From the NCBI RefSeq assembly GCF_008124615.1, contig NZ_VNIB01000005.1, positions 1 to 64,000 of the forward strand: a DNA stretch of 64,000 nucleotides. Reading direction: 5' to 3'. This document shows, one piece after another, positions 20,178 through 29,565 of this stretch. The notes below the pieces were generated by a model. It searched no databases. It saw only the letters and a program-made list of their open reading frames with translations, and was not told the origin of the DNA. Each line of letters begins with the position of its first letter. Within the stretch, counting starts at the first letter, position 1. The translations under genes and the position numbers were made by a program. Source of the stretch: Geothermobacter ehrlichii (GTDB lineage: Bacteria; Desulfobacterota; Desulfuromonadia; Desulfuromonadales; Geothermobacteraceae).

Positions 20178-21392
20178 ATGGCCATGAAACGGCTGAAGGT
20201 GGGCGCCGAGACGGCGCGCCAGTTGTCGACGGGGCATCCGTGGGTGATCGCCGACCGGGACACCGCCCGCTGGCCGAAGAGCCTCGGTATGGGGCAGGTG
20301 GTCGGACTGGAGTCGCCGCGGGGAGAGTTTCTCGCCACGGCCCTGGCCGAGCCGGGAGCCAGAATTGTCGCCCGCTGTCTCGACCGGCAGCCGGCGAACA
20401 TCGACCGGGAGTGGTTTCGCCGCCGGCTGCGCCGGGCGGTAGAGCTGCGCCGCGCATGCATTCCGTCCGGCCGGACCGAGGCGATGCGGCTGGTCAACGG
20501 CGAGGGGGACGGACTGCCGGGGCTGACCCTCGATCGCTACGGCGACTGGCTGATGCTGCAGTTCTACACCCCGGCCTGGCAACCGCATCTCGACACGCTG
20601 GCGGCGGCGATCGGCCAGGAACTGCGCCCGCGGGGGCTCTATCTCAAGTTCCGGCCGCAGCAGACGCGCGAGCTGGCGGCCAAAGGCGGGGATGGCGATC
20701 TGGTGCGGCTGGTGGCGGGCGAGCCGGCGCCCGAACTGCTGCCGGTACGGGAGAACGGCCTTACCTTCCTGGTGCGGCTCAACGAGGGTCTGCACACCGG
20801 ACTCTTTCTCGACCAGCGCGACAACCGCCGGCGGTTCCAGCAGGCCAGCCGGGACAGGGCGGTGCTCAACCTTTTCTGCTTCACCGGTGCCTTCAGCGTC
20901 GCGGCGCTGGCCGGCGGCGCCGCCAGCGTGACCAGCGTCGACGCCTCGCGCAGCTACCTCAACTGGTGCCGGCGCCATGTCGAGGCCAACGGTCTGCCGC
21001 AACAGCGCAGCGAGCTGGTGCGCGGCGACTGTTTTCAGGTGCTCGGGCGACTGGCGCAGCAGGGGCGCGTTTTTGATCTGGTCTTCGTCGATCCCCCCAG
21101 TTTCTCGACCGTCGGTCGGGGCCGGTTCACCACCCGGCGCGGCACCTCCGAGCTGGTGGCGGCGCTGCTGCCGGTGGTGCGGCCGGGTGGAATCATCTTC
21201 GCCTGTTCCAATCACCAGAAGGTCGACTGGGCCGAGTATCTGAAGGAGCTGCGGCGGGGCGCCGCCCACAGCGGCCGGACCCTGCAGGTGCTGGGCACCT
21301 GGGGGCAGGGTCCGGATTTTCCTTTCGCCGTCGGTTTTCCGGAGGGGCGTTATCTGAAGTGCGTCCAGCTCAGGCTGGAGCCGGAGGACTGA
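20178..21392 (+). CDS. rlmI: class I SAM-dependent rRNA methyltransferase (RlmI family)
   Basis: Homologues methylate C5 of a cytosine in 23S rRNA (C1962 in E. coli). The 404-aa product has an N-terminal PUA domain (GHPWVIADRD), an RNase H-like middle (VNGEGDGLPGLTLDRYGDW) and a Rossmann methyltransferase domain: VLNLFCFTGAFSVAAL (motif I), SVDASRSYLNW, and FVDPPSFS (the DPP motif). ATG 20178 has AGGGAG 10 nt upstream; the open frame extends 30 codons further without a ribosome-binding site. The specific target base is inferred from family. Confidence 0.88.
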   Translation: MAMKRLKVGAETARQLSTGHPWVIADRDTARWPKSLGMGQVVGLESPRGEFLATALAEPGARIVARCLDRQPANIDREWFRRRLRRAVELRRACIPSGRTEAMRLVNGEGDGLPGLTLDRYGDWLMLQFYTPAWQPHLDTLAAAIGQELRPRGLYLKFRPQQTRELAAKGGDGDLVRLVAGEPAPELLPVRENGLTFLVRLNEGLHTGLFLDQRDNRRRFQQASRDRAVLNLFCFTGAFSVAALAGGAASVTSVDASRSYLNWCRRHVEANGLPQQRSELVRGDCFQVLGRLAQQGRVFDLVFVDPPSFSTVGRGRFTTRRGTSELVAALLPVVRPGGIIFACSNHQKVDWAEYLKELRRGAAHSGRTLQVLGTWGQGPDFPFAVGFPEGRYLKCVQLRLEPED

Positions 21393-21449
21393 CCGGCGCG
21401 GATGTCCGAAACCATGCCGCGCCGTCGGTGTGCGGTCGGGATTTCCCGG

Positions 21450-21965
21450 TCAGTTGAGGCGCTCTGCCCCCTCGATCATGATGGTCTCTTTCGGCACGTC
21501 CTGGTACATGCCGCGGGTGCCCGTGGCGACCTGCCGGATGGCGTCGACCGTCTCCATCCCTTCGACCACCCGGCCGAAGACGCAATAGCCCCAGCCCTGG
21601 GGATTCTTGCCGCTGTGGTCGAGCAAATCGTTGTCGCTGACATTGATGAAGAACTGGCTGGTGGCGCTGTGCGGATCCGAGGTGCGGGCCATGGCGATGG
21701 TGCCGCGGGCGTTGCTCAGCCCGTTGTCCGCCTCGTTGCGGATGGGCGGCCGGCCGGCCGTCTTGGGGTGCAGTTCGGCGTCCAGGCCGCCACCCTGGAT
21801 CATGAAGCCGTCGATCACCCGGTGGAAAATGGTGCCGACGTAGAAGCCGTCATCGACGTAGGCGAGAAAGTTGGCGACGGTTTCCGGCGCCCTGGCGGCG
21901 TCGAGTTCGAGGGTGATGTCCCCTTTCGAGGTGCGCAGGCGGACCTGCGGGTTCTTGTCGGTCAT
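21450..21965 (-). CDS. ppiB: cyclophilin-type peptidyl-prolyl cis-trans isomerase
   Basis: A 171-aa cytoplasmic cyclophilin without signal peptide. The active-site motif [13 protein letters not shown] is at about 48-60, and [18 protein letters not shown] forms the substrate groove. [17 protein letters not shown] is the conserved C-terminal part. ATG 21965 has AAGGAGAG upstream. It converges with the rRNA methyltransferase. Confidence 0.93.
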   Translation of the reverse strand: MTDKNPQVRLRTSKGDITLELDAARAPETVANFLAYVDDGFYVGTIFHRVIDGFMIQGGGLDAELHPKTAGRPPIRNEADNGLSNARGTIAMARTSDPHSATSQFFINVSDNDLLDHSGKNPQGWGYCVFGRVVEGMETVDAIRQVATGTRGMYQDVPKETIMIEGAERLN

Positions 21966-22444
21966 CGTTGACTCTCCTTCTGCAGTAAAAGAAACCCCCG
22001 CCGAAAGTGGCGGAGGTCGGGTTGGGCCGGTGAACGAACCGGCGATTGTTCCGTGGTCAGTTTAGGCGTCGGCGGGGCGCGGGGTCAAGAGCGTAGACAG
22101 AAAAACAGGGCAATGGTCGACCTTGTTCGGCCTGGGCGAAATGTGTTGCAGCCCAGATGCTCACCCGGCTGGTCATCTGGCGGCGCAGCTTGAGCAGACG
22201 ACTATTCATTTCGGCCACGATCCTTGAAACGCTCCTGAACGATGTGGCCGATGCGACCATGTTTTCGGTTGAGGACCTGGGTATGGACTCCATTTGCCGA
22301 TGTCGGGTGGGGAGATTTCAGGTCCCGCCAAGATCTGACAGCTTAAACACGCTATCGGCATGAACCCACGGTTTCGGGCAAGACTCGGGTCTCGCTCACG
22401 TCGCGTTGTCAAGCCCCTCTTTTTAATGATAGCGCAAGGCACTG
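21966..22444. other. intergenic region, probable decayed sequence
   Basis: No real gene is seen in 479 bp. A small hairpin (CCGCC/GGCGG) lies at about 21993-22009. Short open frames on both strands around 22057-22442 match no family I know. On the minus strand a TTGACA hexamer lies near 22410 (TGTCAA on the plus strand) in a context that could be an IS or promoter remnant. Confidence 0.4.
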
Positions 22445-23773
22445 TCAGTGCTGACCAGCCAGCAGCCAGCGGCCGAGTTCGGCGTTGTCGAGGTAGGGGC
22501 CGTGGACCGGATCCTGTTTGTCGGCCAGTGATTTCAGGTCGGTAACGCCGATGCCGCGCGCCAACAGCGGGACCAGGCTGTTGCTGTGTCGGGTTGTTCG
22601 CCAGTGTCCGTCTTCAAGTCCGCCGGTTTCATGATCGGCGGTGACGATCAGCAGAGTCTGTTTCCAGCCGCCGTGCCGTTCGACCCAGTCGCTGACCACG
22701 GCAACGCTGGCGGCGAAGTCGTCCAGTTCCTCGCGCATCCGCCCCGACTGATTGGCATGGCCGGCCCAGTCGATGGCGCCGCCTTCGATCATCAGGACCA
22801 GGCCGTCGGGGTCGTCGTCAAGGGCGTTGAGGGTTGCGCGGGTCAGTTCGGCCAGGGTCGGCGTTCCCGGGTTGAATGGAATCTCCCCCGCCTTCGCCAG
22901 CGGATTGCCGGAGCGTTTCTGCTGCAGGGTTGTGGCCACCGGGGCCAGAAGCAGCAGTCGTTTCGGGGTCGGTCCGTCCGCCAGCCGCTGGATGGCCGTC
23001 CGCTGATCCACCAGCGTCCAGGGGTCGGCCGTACCATCGCCATCGGCATCGCCTCCGGCTTGCCCCGCAACAATCTTCTGCCAGAGCTTCCGGCCGCCGA
23101 CATAGAGATAGTTGTAGGCAGGCCGGGTGCGCGGTCGGCTGTCATCATCGTAACCCGGATGACCGGCCCCGGCGACGACATCGATGGGGCTTTCAAGCAG
23201 CATTTCGCGGGCGATTTCCGGGTAATTTTTGCGCGAAGGATTGTGGGCGACGAAGCCGGCCGGAGTGGCGTGGCTGATCGGCACCGTAGTGATCACGCCG
23301 GTCGCTTTGCCGAGCTTTTCGGCTGCTTCGAGCAGGTTCTCCACCGGCACCAGCCGGCCGTGATTGTCTCGGGCCATGCCGATGACCTCGCGCGCGGTCT
23401 TGTGGCCGGTTGCCAGCGTTGTGGCAGCCGCGGCGGAGTCGGTGGCCCCGGCAAACAGATAATCGGGATTTCGGGATACGCGTTCAGGGTCGTAGGAGCC
23501 TCCGGCCAGGTAGGTGCTCATGGCCGCCGCGAAGGAAAAGCAGGCGAAGGGCGGGTTGAAGCCGTCCTTCGGGCTCCAGTAGCCGGCCGCTTCGAGGTGG
23601 CCGAATCCCATGCCGTCGCCGATCATCAGAATCAGGTTTCTCGGCCGGGCAGGTTCGTTGGCGACAGCCCCGGGGGAGACGAAAAAGAGCAGCCCGCACA
23701 GGAGGATAAAAAAAAGCCGGAGCCCCGGGGTGGGACTTGCCGGCGAAGTGGTTCTGATTGGTTCTTCAGCCAT
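22445..23773 (-). CDS. alkaline phosphatase (PhoA superfamily), exported
   Basis: A 442-aa phosphomonoesterase of the metal-dependent alkaline phosphatase fold. An N-terminal hydrophobic signal (LRLFFILLCGLLFFVSPGAVA) precedes LILMIGDGMGFGH with the first metal-binding Asp. The nucleophilic Ser lies in GATDSAAAATTLATG, the later metal ligands in DWAGHANQSG and TADHETGG. Start ATG 23773 is the best fit for the signal peptide, though no strong ribosome-binding site is seen; an in-frame ATG at 23809 would add 12 residues. The protein likely scavenges phosphate in the periplasm. Confidence 0.88.
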   Translation of the reverse strand: MAEEPIRTTSPASPTPGLRLFFILLCGLLFFVSPGAVANEPARPRNLILMIGDGMGFGHLEAAGYWSPKDGFNPPFACFSFAAAMSTYLAGGSYDPERVSRNPDYLFAGATDSAAAATTLATGHKTAREVIGMARDNHGRLVPVENLLEAAEKLGKATGVITTVPISHATPAGFVAHNPSRKNYPEIAREMLLESPIDVVAGAGHPGYDDDSRPRTRPAYNYLYVGGRKLWQKIVAGQAGGDADGDGTADPWTLVDQRTAIQRLADGPTPKRLLLLAPVATTLQQKRSGNPLAKAGEIPFNPGTPTLAELTRATLNALDDDPDGLVLMIEGGAIDWAGHANQSGRMREELDDFAASVAVVSDWVERHGGWKQTLLIVTADHETGGLEDGHWRTTRHSNSLVPLLARGIGVTDLKSLADKQDPVHGPYLDNAELGRWLLAGQH

Positions 23774-23884
23774 ACGGGAAAGATAGCGAAACTGTGTACA
23801 TGCGGACACTTTTCTGCAGAGAGGGGAGGGTCCGTATCCTCAGGCGGAAATTCCGGGGTGAACATGCCGGTATCGGCCGGCGGC

Positions 23885-24469
23885 CTATTCGTCGAACAGA
23901 GATTCGGGCGAATCCTCAGTGAACAATTTTTTCGTCTGCTCGTCTGTCAACACGGCAAAAGCTTCCCTGACCGCCGCCAGGTGGCGAACTTTCATGTCCC
24001 CTTCGAATTTCGAAATCTTGCGGATCAATTGTTCCGCGGCATCCAGAGTCCAGTCCCCCTCAAGCAGATCTTCCAGTTCAAGACGGGCGATCTTCACTTC
24101 GGCGGCGGTTCGCAGGTTGTCACGACGGCAGGCAGCCTGAATTTCCTTCAGCCGTTCAACCTGGGCTTTCTGCAGTCCGAGTTCCTCGATTCGGTCGAGA
24201 AAAAACACTCTTTTCATCATGGTGTGCATCTTGCCCGGCTGCATGGGCATTTTGCCAGTGAGCATGCAGGTCATCATGTCGAGCCGGCCGGCAAGTGAAG
24301 TGGAGTTTGCCATGCAAGAAGGGCCCTGAGCGCCCCTCATTTTCATGGACATCATCGAATGCTCCATTCCCGGCCCCCGGTGCCCGTGTCCGTTTTGGGC
24401 AAAACCGGGAACGACCATGATGTTCAGAAGTAGAATGCCTGCCAGTGCGTACAGAAGTTTCTTTTTCAT
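23885..24469 (-). CDS. Spy/CpxP-like periplasmic protein, Met/His-rich
   Basis: A 194-aa exported protein. The signal peptide (MKKKLLYALAGILLLNIMVVPGFA) is followed by a histidine- and methionine-rich stretch (about 28-85; for example GHGHRGPGMEHSMMSMKM and several MxxM pairs). Next comes a helical domain with repeated L-x-x-Q/E patterns (KAQVERLKEIQ ... LTDEQTKKLF), as in Spy, CpxP and ZraP. Such proteins act as envelope-stress chaperones or bind metals. ATG 24469 has GGAGAG. Two possible minus-strand promoters lie upstream: TTGACA at 24518-24513 and TTGCTT/TACACT at 24878-24851. Confidence 0.75.
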   Translation of the reverse strand: MKKKLLYALAGILLLNIMVVPGFAQNGHGHRGPGMEHSMMSMKMRGAQGPSCMANSTSLAGRLDMMTCMLTGKMPMQPGKMHTMMKRVFFLDRIEELGLQKAQVERLKEIQAACRRDNLRTAAEVKIARLELEDLLEGDWTLDAAEQLIRKISKFEGDMKVRHLAAVREAFAVLTDEQTKKLFTEDSPESLFDE

Positions 24470-24931
24470 GATGACTCTCCTTTGGGGCTGGATCATGCGC
24501 AGGAGGTGCCGTTGTCAAGAGCTCTTCAACTCCTGCCGCGATGTTCGGATTCGCAATAACGATCTCCTCACCTTGGCAAACATTTCGGAAGACCGAAAAG
24601 GGACGATGCCCCGGTGATGGCCGCCCCTTGTGCAAGAGCGACGGGGTCAACGGACGGCCAGGTCACAGAAAATGGCCCACCTTTTCACAACGACATTCCG
24701 TGTCGGTTTCGGCTGGCGGTTTACCGGGCCGAACGGGAAGGTTGTGTTTCGTCATCGTCGCGGAAGATGGTAAGACGCTCAATCCCGCCGACAATGATGG
24801 GCCCGGCATGTCGGGGATGTTGCGTGCGAGGTTGTCCGGGCATGGATTAGAGTGTAGCGGGTTAAAGCAATAAAGCAACAGCGGTCTCCCGTCAGATGTC
24901 GCGACAGGAAAACTGCCCTGGTAGTTCCCGG
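24470..24931. other. intergenic region with minus-strand promoter candidates
   Basis: No gene is supported in this 460-bp gap. On the minus strand TTGCTT (24878-24873) and TACACT (24856-24851) are 16 bp apart. Nearer the Spy-like gene, TTGACA (24518-24513) has only a weak -10. Transcription from the distal site would leave a leader of about 370 nt with no clear ORF. Confidence 0.4.
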
Positions 24932-25537
24932 TCAATGTTCAACCAGCTTGTGCGTCAGGCGATGGATCCTTTTTCTCGTCCTGACCGATATCCTGTATTT
25001 TTCAGCGGTCACACCGCCGATCCAGACCGTGCCGACCGGTCGGGCGCCCAGGTATCGCGAAAGCGTTCGCAGGGTCTTCATCGTGTCGTTGAAATACCTG
25101 CCGATCAGAGCCGGCGCGCCGCTGGCCGATACCAGGATCGACGCTTTGCGCCTGGTTTTGACGCGAAGGACGGGTGCACGCGCACCCCATGGCCAGTAGG
25201 CGAAACCGACGCACCGCTCGAGAAACCTTCTCGTCAGGGCGTTGACGCTGCCGGCGTTGGTGGGAGCGCCGATGACCAGAACATCGGCGGCCTCGATCCG
25301 TTGCAGCAGGTTTTCCATGTCGTCTTCGTGGATGCACCGGCCGCGGGACGGTCCCGGTGTCTGGAGGCAGGAGCGGCAGTTGGTGCAGAATGCGATGGTG
25401 CAGTCCTGCAGGTAGATCTTTTCGCTTTCGATGCCTTGTTGCTGCAGGGAGCTAACGATTTCACTGACGGCGGCGTCGACCGTTCCGCCCTTGCGGTAGC
25501 TGCCGACGATGGCGATGGCGGTTTTGCTCTTCGTCAT
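24932..25537 (-). CDS. NADPH-dependent FMN reductase / iron-sulfur flavoprotein family
   Basis: A 201-aa flavodoxin-fold oxidoreductase. The N-terminal FMN phosphate loop is IVGSYRKGGTVDAA. A cysteine cluster follows (CTIAFCTNCRSCLQTPG ... GRCIHEDD), which in iron-sulfur flavoproteins holds an Fe-S cluster. VIGAPTNAGSVNALTRRFLERC is the second FMN loop. The C-terminus is unusually basic and extended (TRKRIHRLTHKLVEH). ATG 25537 or 25546 could be the start; neither has a clear ribosome-binding site. The electron partner is unknown. Confidence 0.78.
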   Translation of the reverse strand: MTKSKTAIAIVGSYRKGGTVDAAVSEIVSSLQQQGIESEKIYLQDCTIAFCTNCRSCLQTPGPSRGRCIHEDDMENLLQRIEAADVLVIGAPTNAGSVNALTRRFLERCVGFAYWPWGARAPVLRVKTRRKASILVSASGAPALIGRYFNDTMKTLRTLSRYLGARPVGTVWIGGVTAEKYRISVRTRKRIHRLTHKLVEH

Positions 25538-26068
25538 GGTATACATCCGCGGCAGAGAAGACTACTCAAGCACCGGGCGTTCAGGTCCAGCTCCTCTGCA
25601 AAGCCCTGAAAAGCACAAGTCGACCCCGAGAAATTCCTGGTATTCCCGAAACAGGCGGCGGATTTCCACGATTTCACCGGCTGTCTGTACTGGAACGATG
25701 CGTATTCTGTTCATTGGTCGAGCAAACCGGTTCTTGGTGGGTTCCCGGATTGCATACCTGGTTCCTGAATCCGATACTCCAACAAGCTATCGAAAGAATG
25801 GACTGATAACAAGGACTATCCAACAAGGAGTCAATTTTCGCCATAGATCATTGTTTTTCGGTATTCACGTGGTTTTCTCTTAAAGGTCGGGAGGCGGAGT
25901 TACTTTTAAAATTTGAATTTTCCAGGCTGAACGGCTGTTGCAGGAAGCCAGTTGACATCTCCCCGTTGCAAACGTCACTATTTTATCTGTCAAATGAATT
26001 GGGGTATGCCTTGCCACGAAGTGCAGGCTTTTTTGCGCTTGCAGAATGACGCACATGGAGGAGGGGGA
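25538..26068. other. AT-rich intergenic region
   Basis: No gene is supported in 530 bp. GC content falls well below that of the flanks, notably near 25840-25990. TTGACA occurs at 25962-25967 on the plus strand without a convincing -10; it may be part of the promoter for the delta-60 lipoprotein gene. Confidence 0.4.
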
Positions 26069-27679
26069 ATGAAATACGCCAGGACGATACTGTCTGGACT
26101 GCTGATCGTTGCACTTGGCATCCTGCCGACAGGCTGTGGTTCCGGAGGAGGGGTCCCCACTTTCACCGTTGGCGGCACGGTGACGGGGCTTGACGGCACC
26201 CTGGTATTGCAGAACAACGGCAAAGACTCTCTAACCATAACCGCGGACGGTACATTCACCTTTGCCTCTCCCCAAGCCATCGGCTCCACCTGTAGCGTGA
26301 CCATAGCCACGCAACCTCCTTCACAGAGCTGTTACGTGACGAACGGCTCCCGAACGATATCCGACGCGGATGTGGCTGATATCGAGGTGCATTGCTACGA
26401 TTCGGGTACACCCGATCCTACCTTCGGTACGGCCGGTGTGGTGGTCTACGACAACCCCACTCAGACCCTCAGCTATTGGGATGACTGGGGGTGTGCCATT
26501 ACAACCGATACCACCGGCAGAATCCTGGTTACGGGGGCGAGCTATGAATCCCATACGTTGACCGAGGATATGCTGGCCTGGCGCTACAACCCTGACGGTT
26601 CCCTTGATTCCTCCTTTGGTTCAGGTGGCGTGGTGACAGACCTCGGCGAAACTGCGAATACCGTCAACAGAGGGGTATCGGTGACGGTTGATGCAAACGG
26701 CAGGATTGTGATCATGGGAACCCGTCGCAATTTTGCCGGGAATCTGGACCTAGCCCTGTGGCGTTACAACGCCAACGGTGTCCTCGACGCCTCTTTTGGC
26801 AATGGTGGGATCGTGATTTCCGACAATGCCGCCGGCGGGAACAGGGACGATGCAGGATATGCAGGCATGATCGATTCCAGTGGCCGTATCCTGGTTGCGG
26901 GTGCCAGTGACAACGGCTCTGACCGGGACCTGGTTGTCTGGAGGTTTCGTGAGGATGGTACTCCCGATCTGACCTTTGGCAATGGGGGTGTTGTTGTCTA
27001 TGATCATGCTGGCGGAAACCTTTGGGGTGATCAGGGTGTGGCGATTGCTGAAGATGCTGACGGCAAAATTCTGGTGACAGGGTATGTCGACAATGGCAGT
27101 AACAACGATATGGCCTTGTGGCGGTTCAATGCCGATGGGAGTCTTGATGCCAGCTTCGGCAACTCCGGCGTAGTTGTCGATGACAATGCTGCCGGGGGAA
27201 ACGATAATGATGCAGGGCTGGGCTGTGCCCTCGATTTGACCGGCAGGATTCTTGTCACGGGCTGGAGCATGAACGGTCATGACGGTGACATGGTTCTCTG
27301 GGCTTTTAATGGTGACGGTTCCCCCGATATGACTTTCGGCAATGCCGGGAAGGTTGTTTTTGCCGGCCCGGATGCCAGTTTATGGGGGGACATAGGCAAT
27401 GGCCTCCTTGTCGACGCCAATGGCAGGATCGTGGTCGTCGGGGCCATAGGCCGCACTTCTGGCCCGGACATGGCGGTTTGGCGCTTCAATCCGGACGGTA
27501 CCCCTGATGTGACTTTTGGCACAGGCGGAGTTATGGTATACGATGCGGCATTCGATGCAGGGGGCATTGATGATGTGGGGTGGGCTTTAACGATCGATGC
27601 GGACGGCAAATTGCTTGTAACAGGGTACAGCCGCGGAGTTGTCAGTAGTGACATGGTCGTCTGGCGGGTGATTCCGTAG
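26069..27679 (+). CDS. delta-60 repeat lipoprotein
   Basis: A 536-aa secreted lipoprotein. The signal ends in the lipobox LPTGC, followed by a Gly/Ser linker and a small beta domain (about 30-115). From about 125 to the end are six to seven repeats of roughly 55-60 residues, each with a DANGRIVV-type turn, then LWRFN(P/A)DGS, then DxSFG(N/S)GGVV. This matches delta-60 repeats, a beta-propeller-like module of unknown function found in Myxococcus and Geobacter relatives. ATG 26069 has GGAGGAGG in front; the open frame extends further upstream without support. The gene is clearly less GC-rich than its surroundings. Confidence 0.85.
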   Translation: MKYARTILSGLLIVALGILPTGCGSGGGVPTFTVGGTVTGLDGTLVLQNNGKDSLTITADGTFTFASPQAIGSTCSVTIATQPPSQSCYVTNGSRTISDADVADIEVHCYDSGTPDPTFGTAGVVVYDNPTQTLSYWDDWGCAITTDTTGRILVTGASYESHTLTEDMLAWRYNPDGSLDSSFGSGGVVTDLGETANTVNRGVSVTVDANGRIVIMGTRRNFAGNLDLALWRYNANGVLDASFGNGGIVISDNAAGGNRDDAGYAGMIDSSGRILVAGASDNGSDRDLVVWRFREDGTPDLTFGNGGVVVYDHAGGNLWGDQGVAIAEDADGKILVTGYVDNGSNNDMALWRFNADGSLDASFGNSGVVVDDNAAGGNDNDAGLGCALDLTGRILVTGWSMNGHDGDMVLWAFNGDGSPDMTFGNAGKVVFAGPDASLWGDIGNGLLVDANGRIVVVGAIGRTSGPDMAVWRFNPDGTPDVTFGTGGVMVYDAAFDAGGIDDVGWALTIDADGKLLVTGYSRGVVSSDMVVWRVIP

Positions 27680-27846
27680 GAAAGAAGGAGAGGTAAGCCT
27701 CTTGGGATCGTTCACCTTCTACCCGGTCTTGGTCAAGCATCCCTGAAAAATTTCTAAATTTGAGAAAAACTCGATTGTACAATGACAAGGCAGTCGCTCC
27801 CGGTAAGGCAGATATCCGGGTAATTCCCTTCATTCAGGAGACCATC

Positions 27847-28131
27847 ATGTATTTCCTGCTCTTTTACGATTACGTCGAAAATGTCGTCGAGCGGCGGGCC
27901 CCCTACCGCGAGGAGCACCTTGCCCTGGCGCGGGAATTTCTTGACAGGGGAGAACTCGTACTGGGTGGAGCCTATGCTGATCCGGTAGACGGTGCCGCCC
28001 TGGTGTTCAGGGTGGAGGCTCGTGACCGGGTCGAGGAGTTCGTTCGCAGGGATCCCTATGTCGCTCACGGGATCGTGACGGGCTGGCGGATCAGGGAATG
28101 GACGGTCGTCGTCGGTACCGCCGCCCTGTAA
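27847..28131 (+). CDS. YciI-like protein
   Basis: A 94-aa single-domain protein of the YciI/ferredoxin-like fold: MYFLLFYDYVENVVERRAPYR, then the conserved HLALAREFLDRGELVLGGAY and a final DPYVAHGIVTGWRIREW. The conserved His and Asp residues suggest a small hydrolase or dimeric binding protein. AGGAG precedes ATG 27847. It stands alone between the delta-60 gene and a tRNA. Confidence 0.82.
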   Translation: MYFLLFYDYVENVVERRAPYREEHLALAREFLDRGELVLGGAYADPVDGAALVFRVEARDRVEEFVRRDPYVAHGIVTGWRIREWTVVVGTAAL

Positions 28132-28554
28132 GTGCCCGGCGCCAGGCGAAGATCACAGGCTCCAGGAATTCCCACGAACTGCGCATTGCCGACAGTTATT
28201 CTGAACCATTCTTGCGGGGTATATTGAGCCAGTGTCCCTGACACAGCCTCCCCCCGTCACAGATAGGTGGCCATCACCAGATCTTCCTGCCTCTCTACAG
28301 CCTCAACCCCCTTCCAGTGGTGTTTTGTTGCTCTGGGTGTCGAAATGTTTCAGGTGGGGGGGCAGGGAAAGGTAACGGCCACGGTGACGTGGGCGCGGCT
28401 GTAGGCATTCTGCTCCCAAGCGTTTCCGACGATGGTCACGGCGGGATGCCGAGGTTGTTGTGCACTCACTGCGGGCTGACCAAGGGCTGGATGGACATGG
28501 TGGGTTCGCTGTAGCACATTCGGGATTCAGTGCCCGCCGCCTGGGTGAAAACAA
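28132..28554. other. intergenic region, no gene recognised
   Basis: About 420 bp without a convincing ORF. A short palindrome (TGTCcctGACA) occurs near 28231. Frames on both strands are broken and of mixed codon use, as expected for decayed sequence. Confidence 0.4.
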
Positions 28555-28580
28555 GAAAACCCGCCTTCCGGCGGGTTTTC
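28555..28580 (-). terminator. intrinsic terminator (bidirectional) near tRNA-Leu
   Basis: A perfect 11-bp stem, GAAAACCCGCC with GGCGGGTTTTC, and a 4-nt loop. On the minus strand it is followed by TTGTTTTC, terminating the tRNA-Leu transcript. Confidence 0.85.
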
Positions 28581-28607
28581 TTCTGGGCCAAGGGCCCTGT
28601 CTGGTTG

Positions 28608-28693
28608 TGGTACCGAAGGCCGGATTCGAACCGGCACGCCCTGAGGGCATCGGTTTTTGAGACCGACGTGTCTACCAATTCCACCACTTCGGC
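28608..28693 (-). tRNA. tRNA-Leu (anticodon CAA)
   Basis: An 86-nt class II tRNA with a long variable arm. The anticodon stem-loop GGTCTCAAAAACC contains CAA. The T arm holds GGTTCGAATCC and CCA is encoded. The acceptor stem GCCGAAG pairs with CTTCGGT, with a G-U at the first position. It lies downstream of pabC. Confidence 0.95.
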
Positions 28694-28731
28694 AAAAGCG
28701 AAAGGAATTATAGTGAGTCGTCCGGCGGTGG

Positions 28732-29565
28732 TCAAGCCTGCGTGTCAGCGAAGGGCGGGCCGAGAGCCTGGCGAATCTTGCGGGCGACGGGGCCGGCGGG
28801 CAGTTTGAGGGCGTCGATTTTCGTCACCGGCAGCAGGCCGAACATGCTGTTGGTCAGAAAGACCTCCCGGGCCTGTGGCAGCAGATCGCGGTACAGCGGT
28901 TGCTCCAGCGTCGGCAGGCCGAGTTGCCGGGCAGCTTGCAGCACCCGGGCGCGGGCGATTCCGGGCAGCACCAGGGTGCCGGCGGGCGGGGTGAGCAGAA
29001 CGCCGTCGAGCAGCAGAAAGATGTTGCTGATGCTCCCTTCCAGCAGCTCTCCGTCCGGTTCGACGAAGACTGCCTCGAAGGCGCCGTTGGCGATGGCGTG
29101 CCGGCGGGCGTACAGGCAGTCGGCGTAGTTGCCCCGCTTCATCTGCGGCAGGTCGGATACGCTGTTGACCCGGCGGTTGGGTGCAAAGACGCAGGCGACG
29201 CCACGACGGATGTCGACGGGTGTCGGCGGCGTGTAGGGGACGGCGCTGGCGAACTGCAGGCCGCCCTGCGGTTGCAGGTCGGACCCGAGAGGGCCGCTGC
29301 CGGCGGTGAGCCGCACGCGGGCGTCGGGCCAGGGAAGGGCGGATGCCAGCCGGGCGAGGTCGTCTTCGGCCTGCCGGCGGTCGAAGGGAATGCCGCTTTG
29401 CCGGCAGCCGCTTTCGATGCGGTCGAGGTGGTCGTCGAGCCAGAACAGCTCGCGGCCGCGGGCGCGGATGGTTTCGAACAGGCTGTCGCCGTAGAGCAGG
29501 GCCGCCTGGTCGGCGTCGACCTGCGGCGCTCCTTCGCTCAGGCGGCCCAGGCAGACGCTCAGCAT
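28732..29565 (-). CDS. pabC: aminodeoxychorismate lyase
   Basis: A PLP enzyme that splits aminodeoxychorismate into p-aminobenzoate and pyruvate for folate synthesis. The 277-aa class IV aminotransferase fold shows GDSLFETIRARG, the PLP Lys region MKRGNYADCLYARR, then VEPDGELLEGSISNIF and LPGIARARVL. ATG 29565 overlaps pabB by 7 bp, so the two genes are coupled. Confidence 0.9.
   Translation of the reverse strand: MLSVCLGRLSEGAPQVDADQAALLYGDSLFETIRARGRELFWLDDHLDRIESGCRQSGIPFDRRQAEDDLARLASALPWPDARVRLTAGSGPLGSDLQPQGGLQFASAVPYTPPTPVDIRRGVACVFAPNRRVNSVSDLPQMKRGNYADCLYARRHAIANGAFEAVFVEPDGELLEGSISNIFLLLDGVLLTPPAGTLVLPGIARARVLQAARQLGLPTLEQPLYRDLLPQAREVFLTNSMFGLLPVTKIDALKLPAGPVARKIRQALGPPFADTQA

Noticed and set aside
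22586-24298. A 570-codon plus-strand frame across the alkaline phosphatase and Spy-like genes
   Set aside because: Antisense to two well-supported exported proteins; the translation has no recognisable domain.
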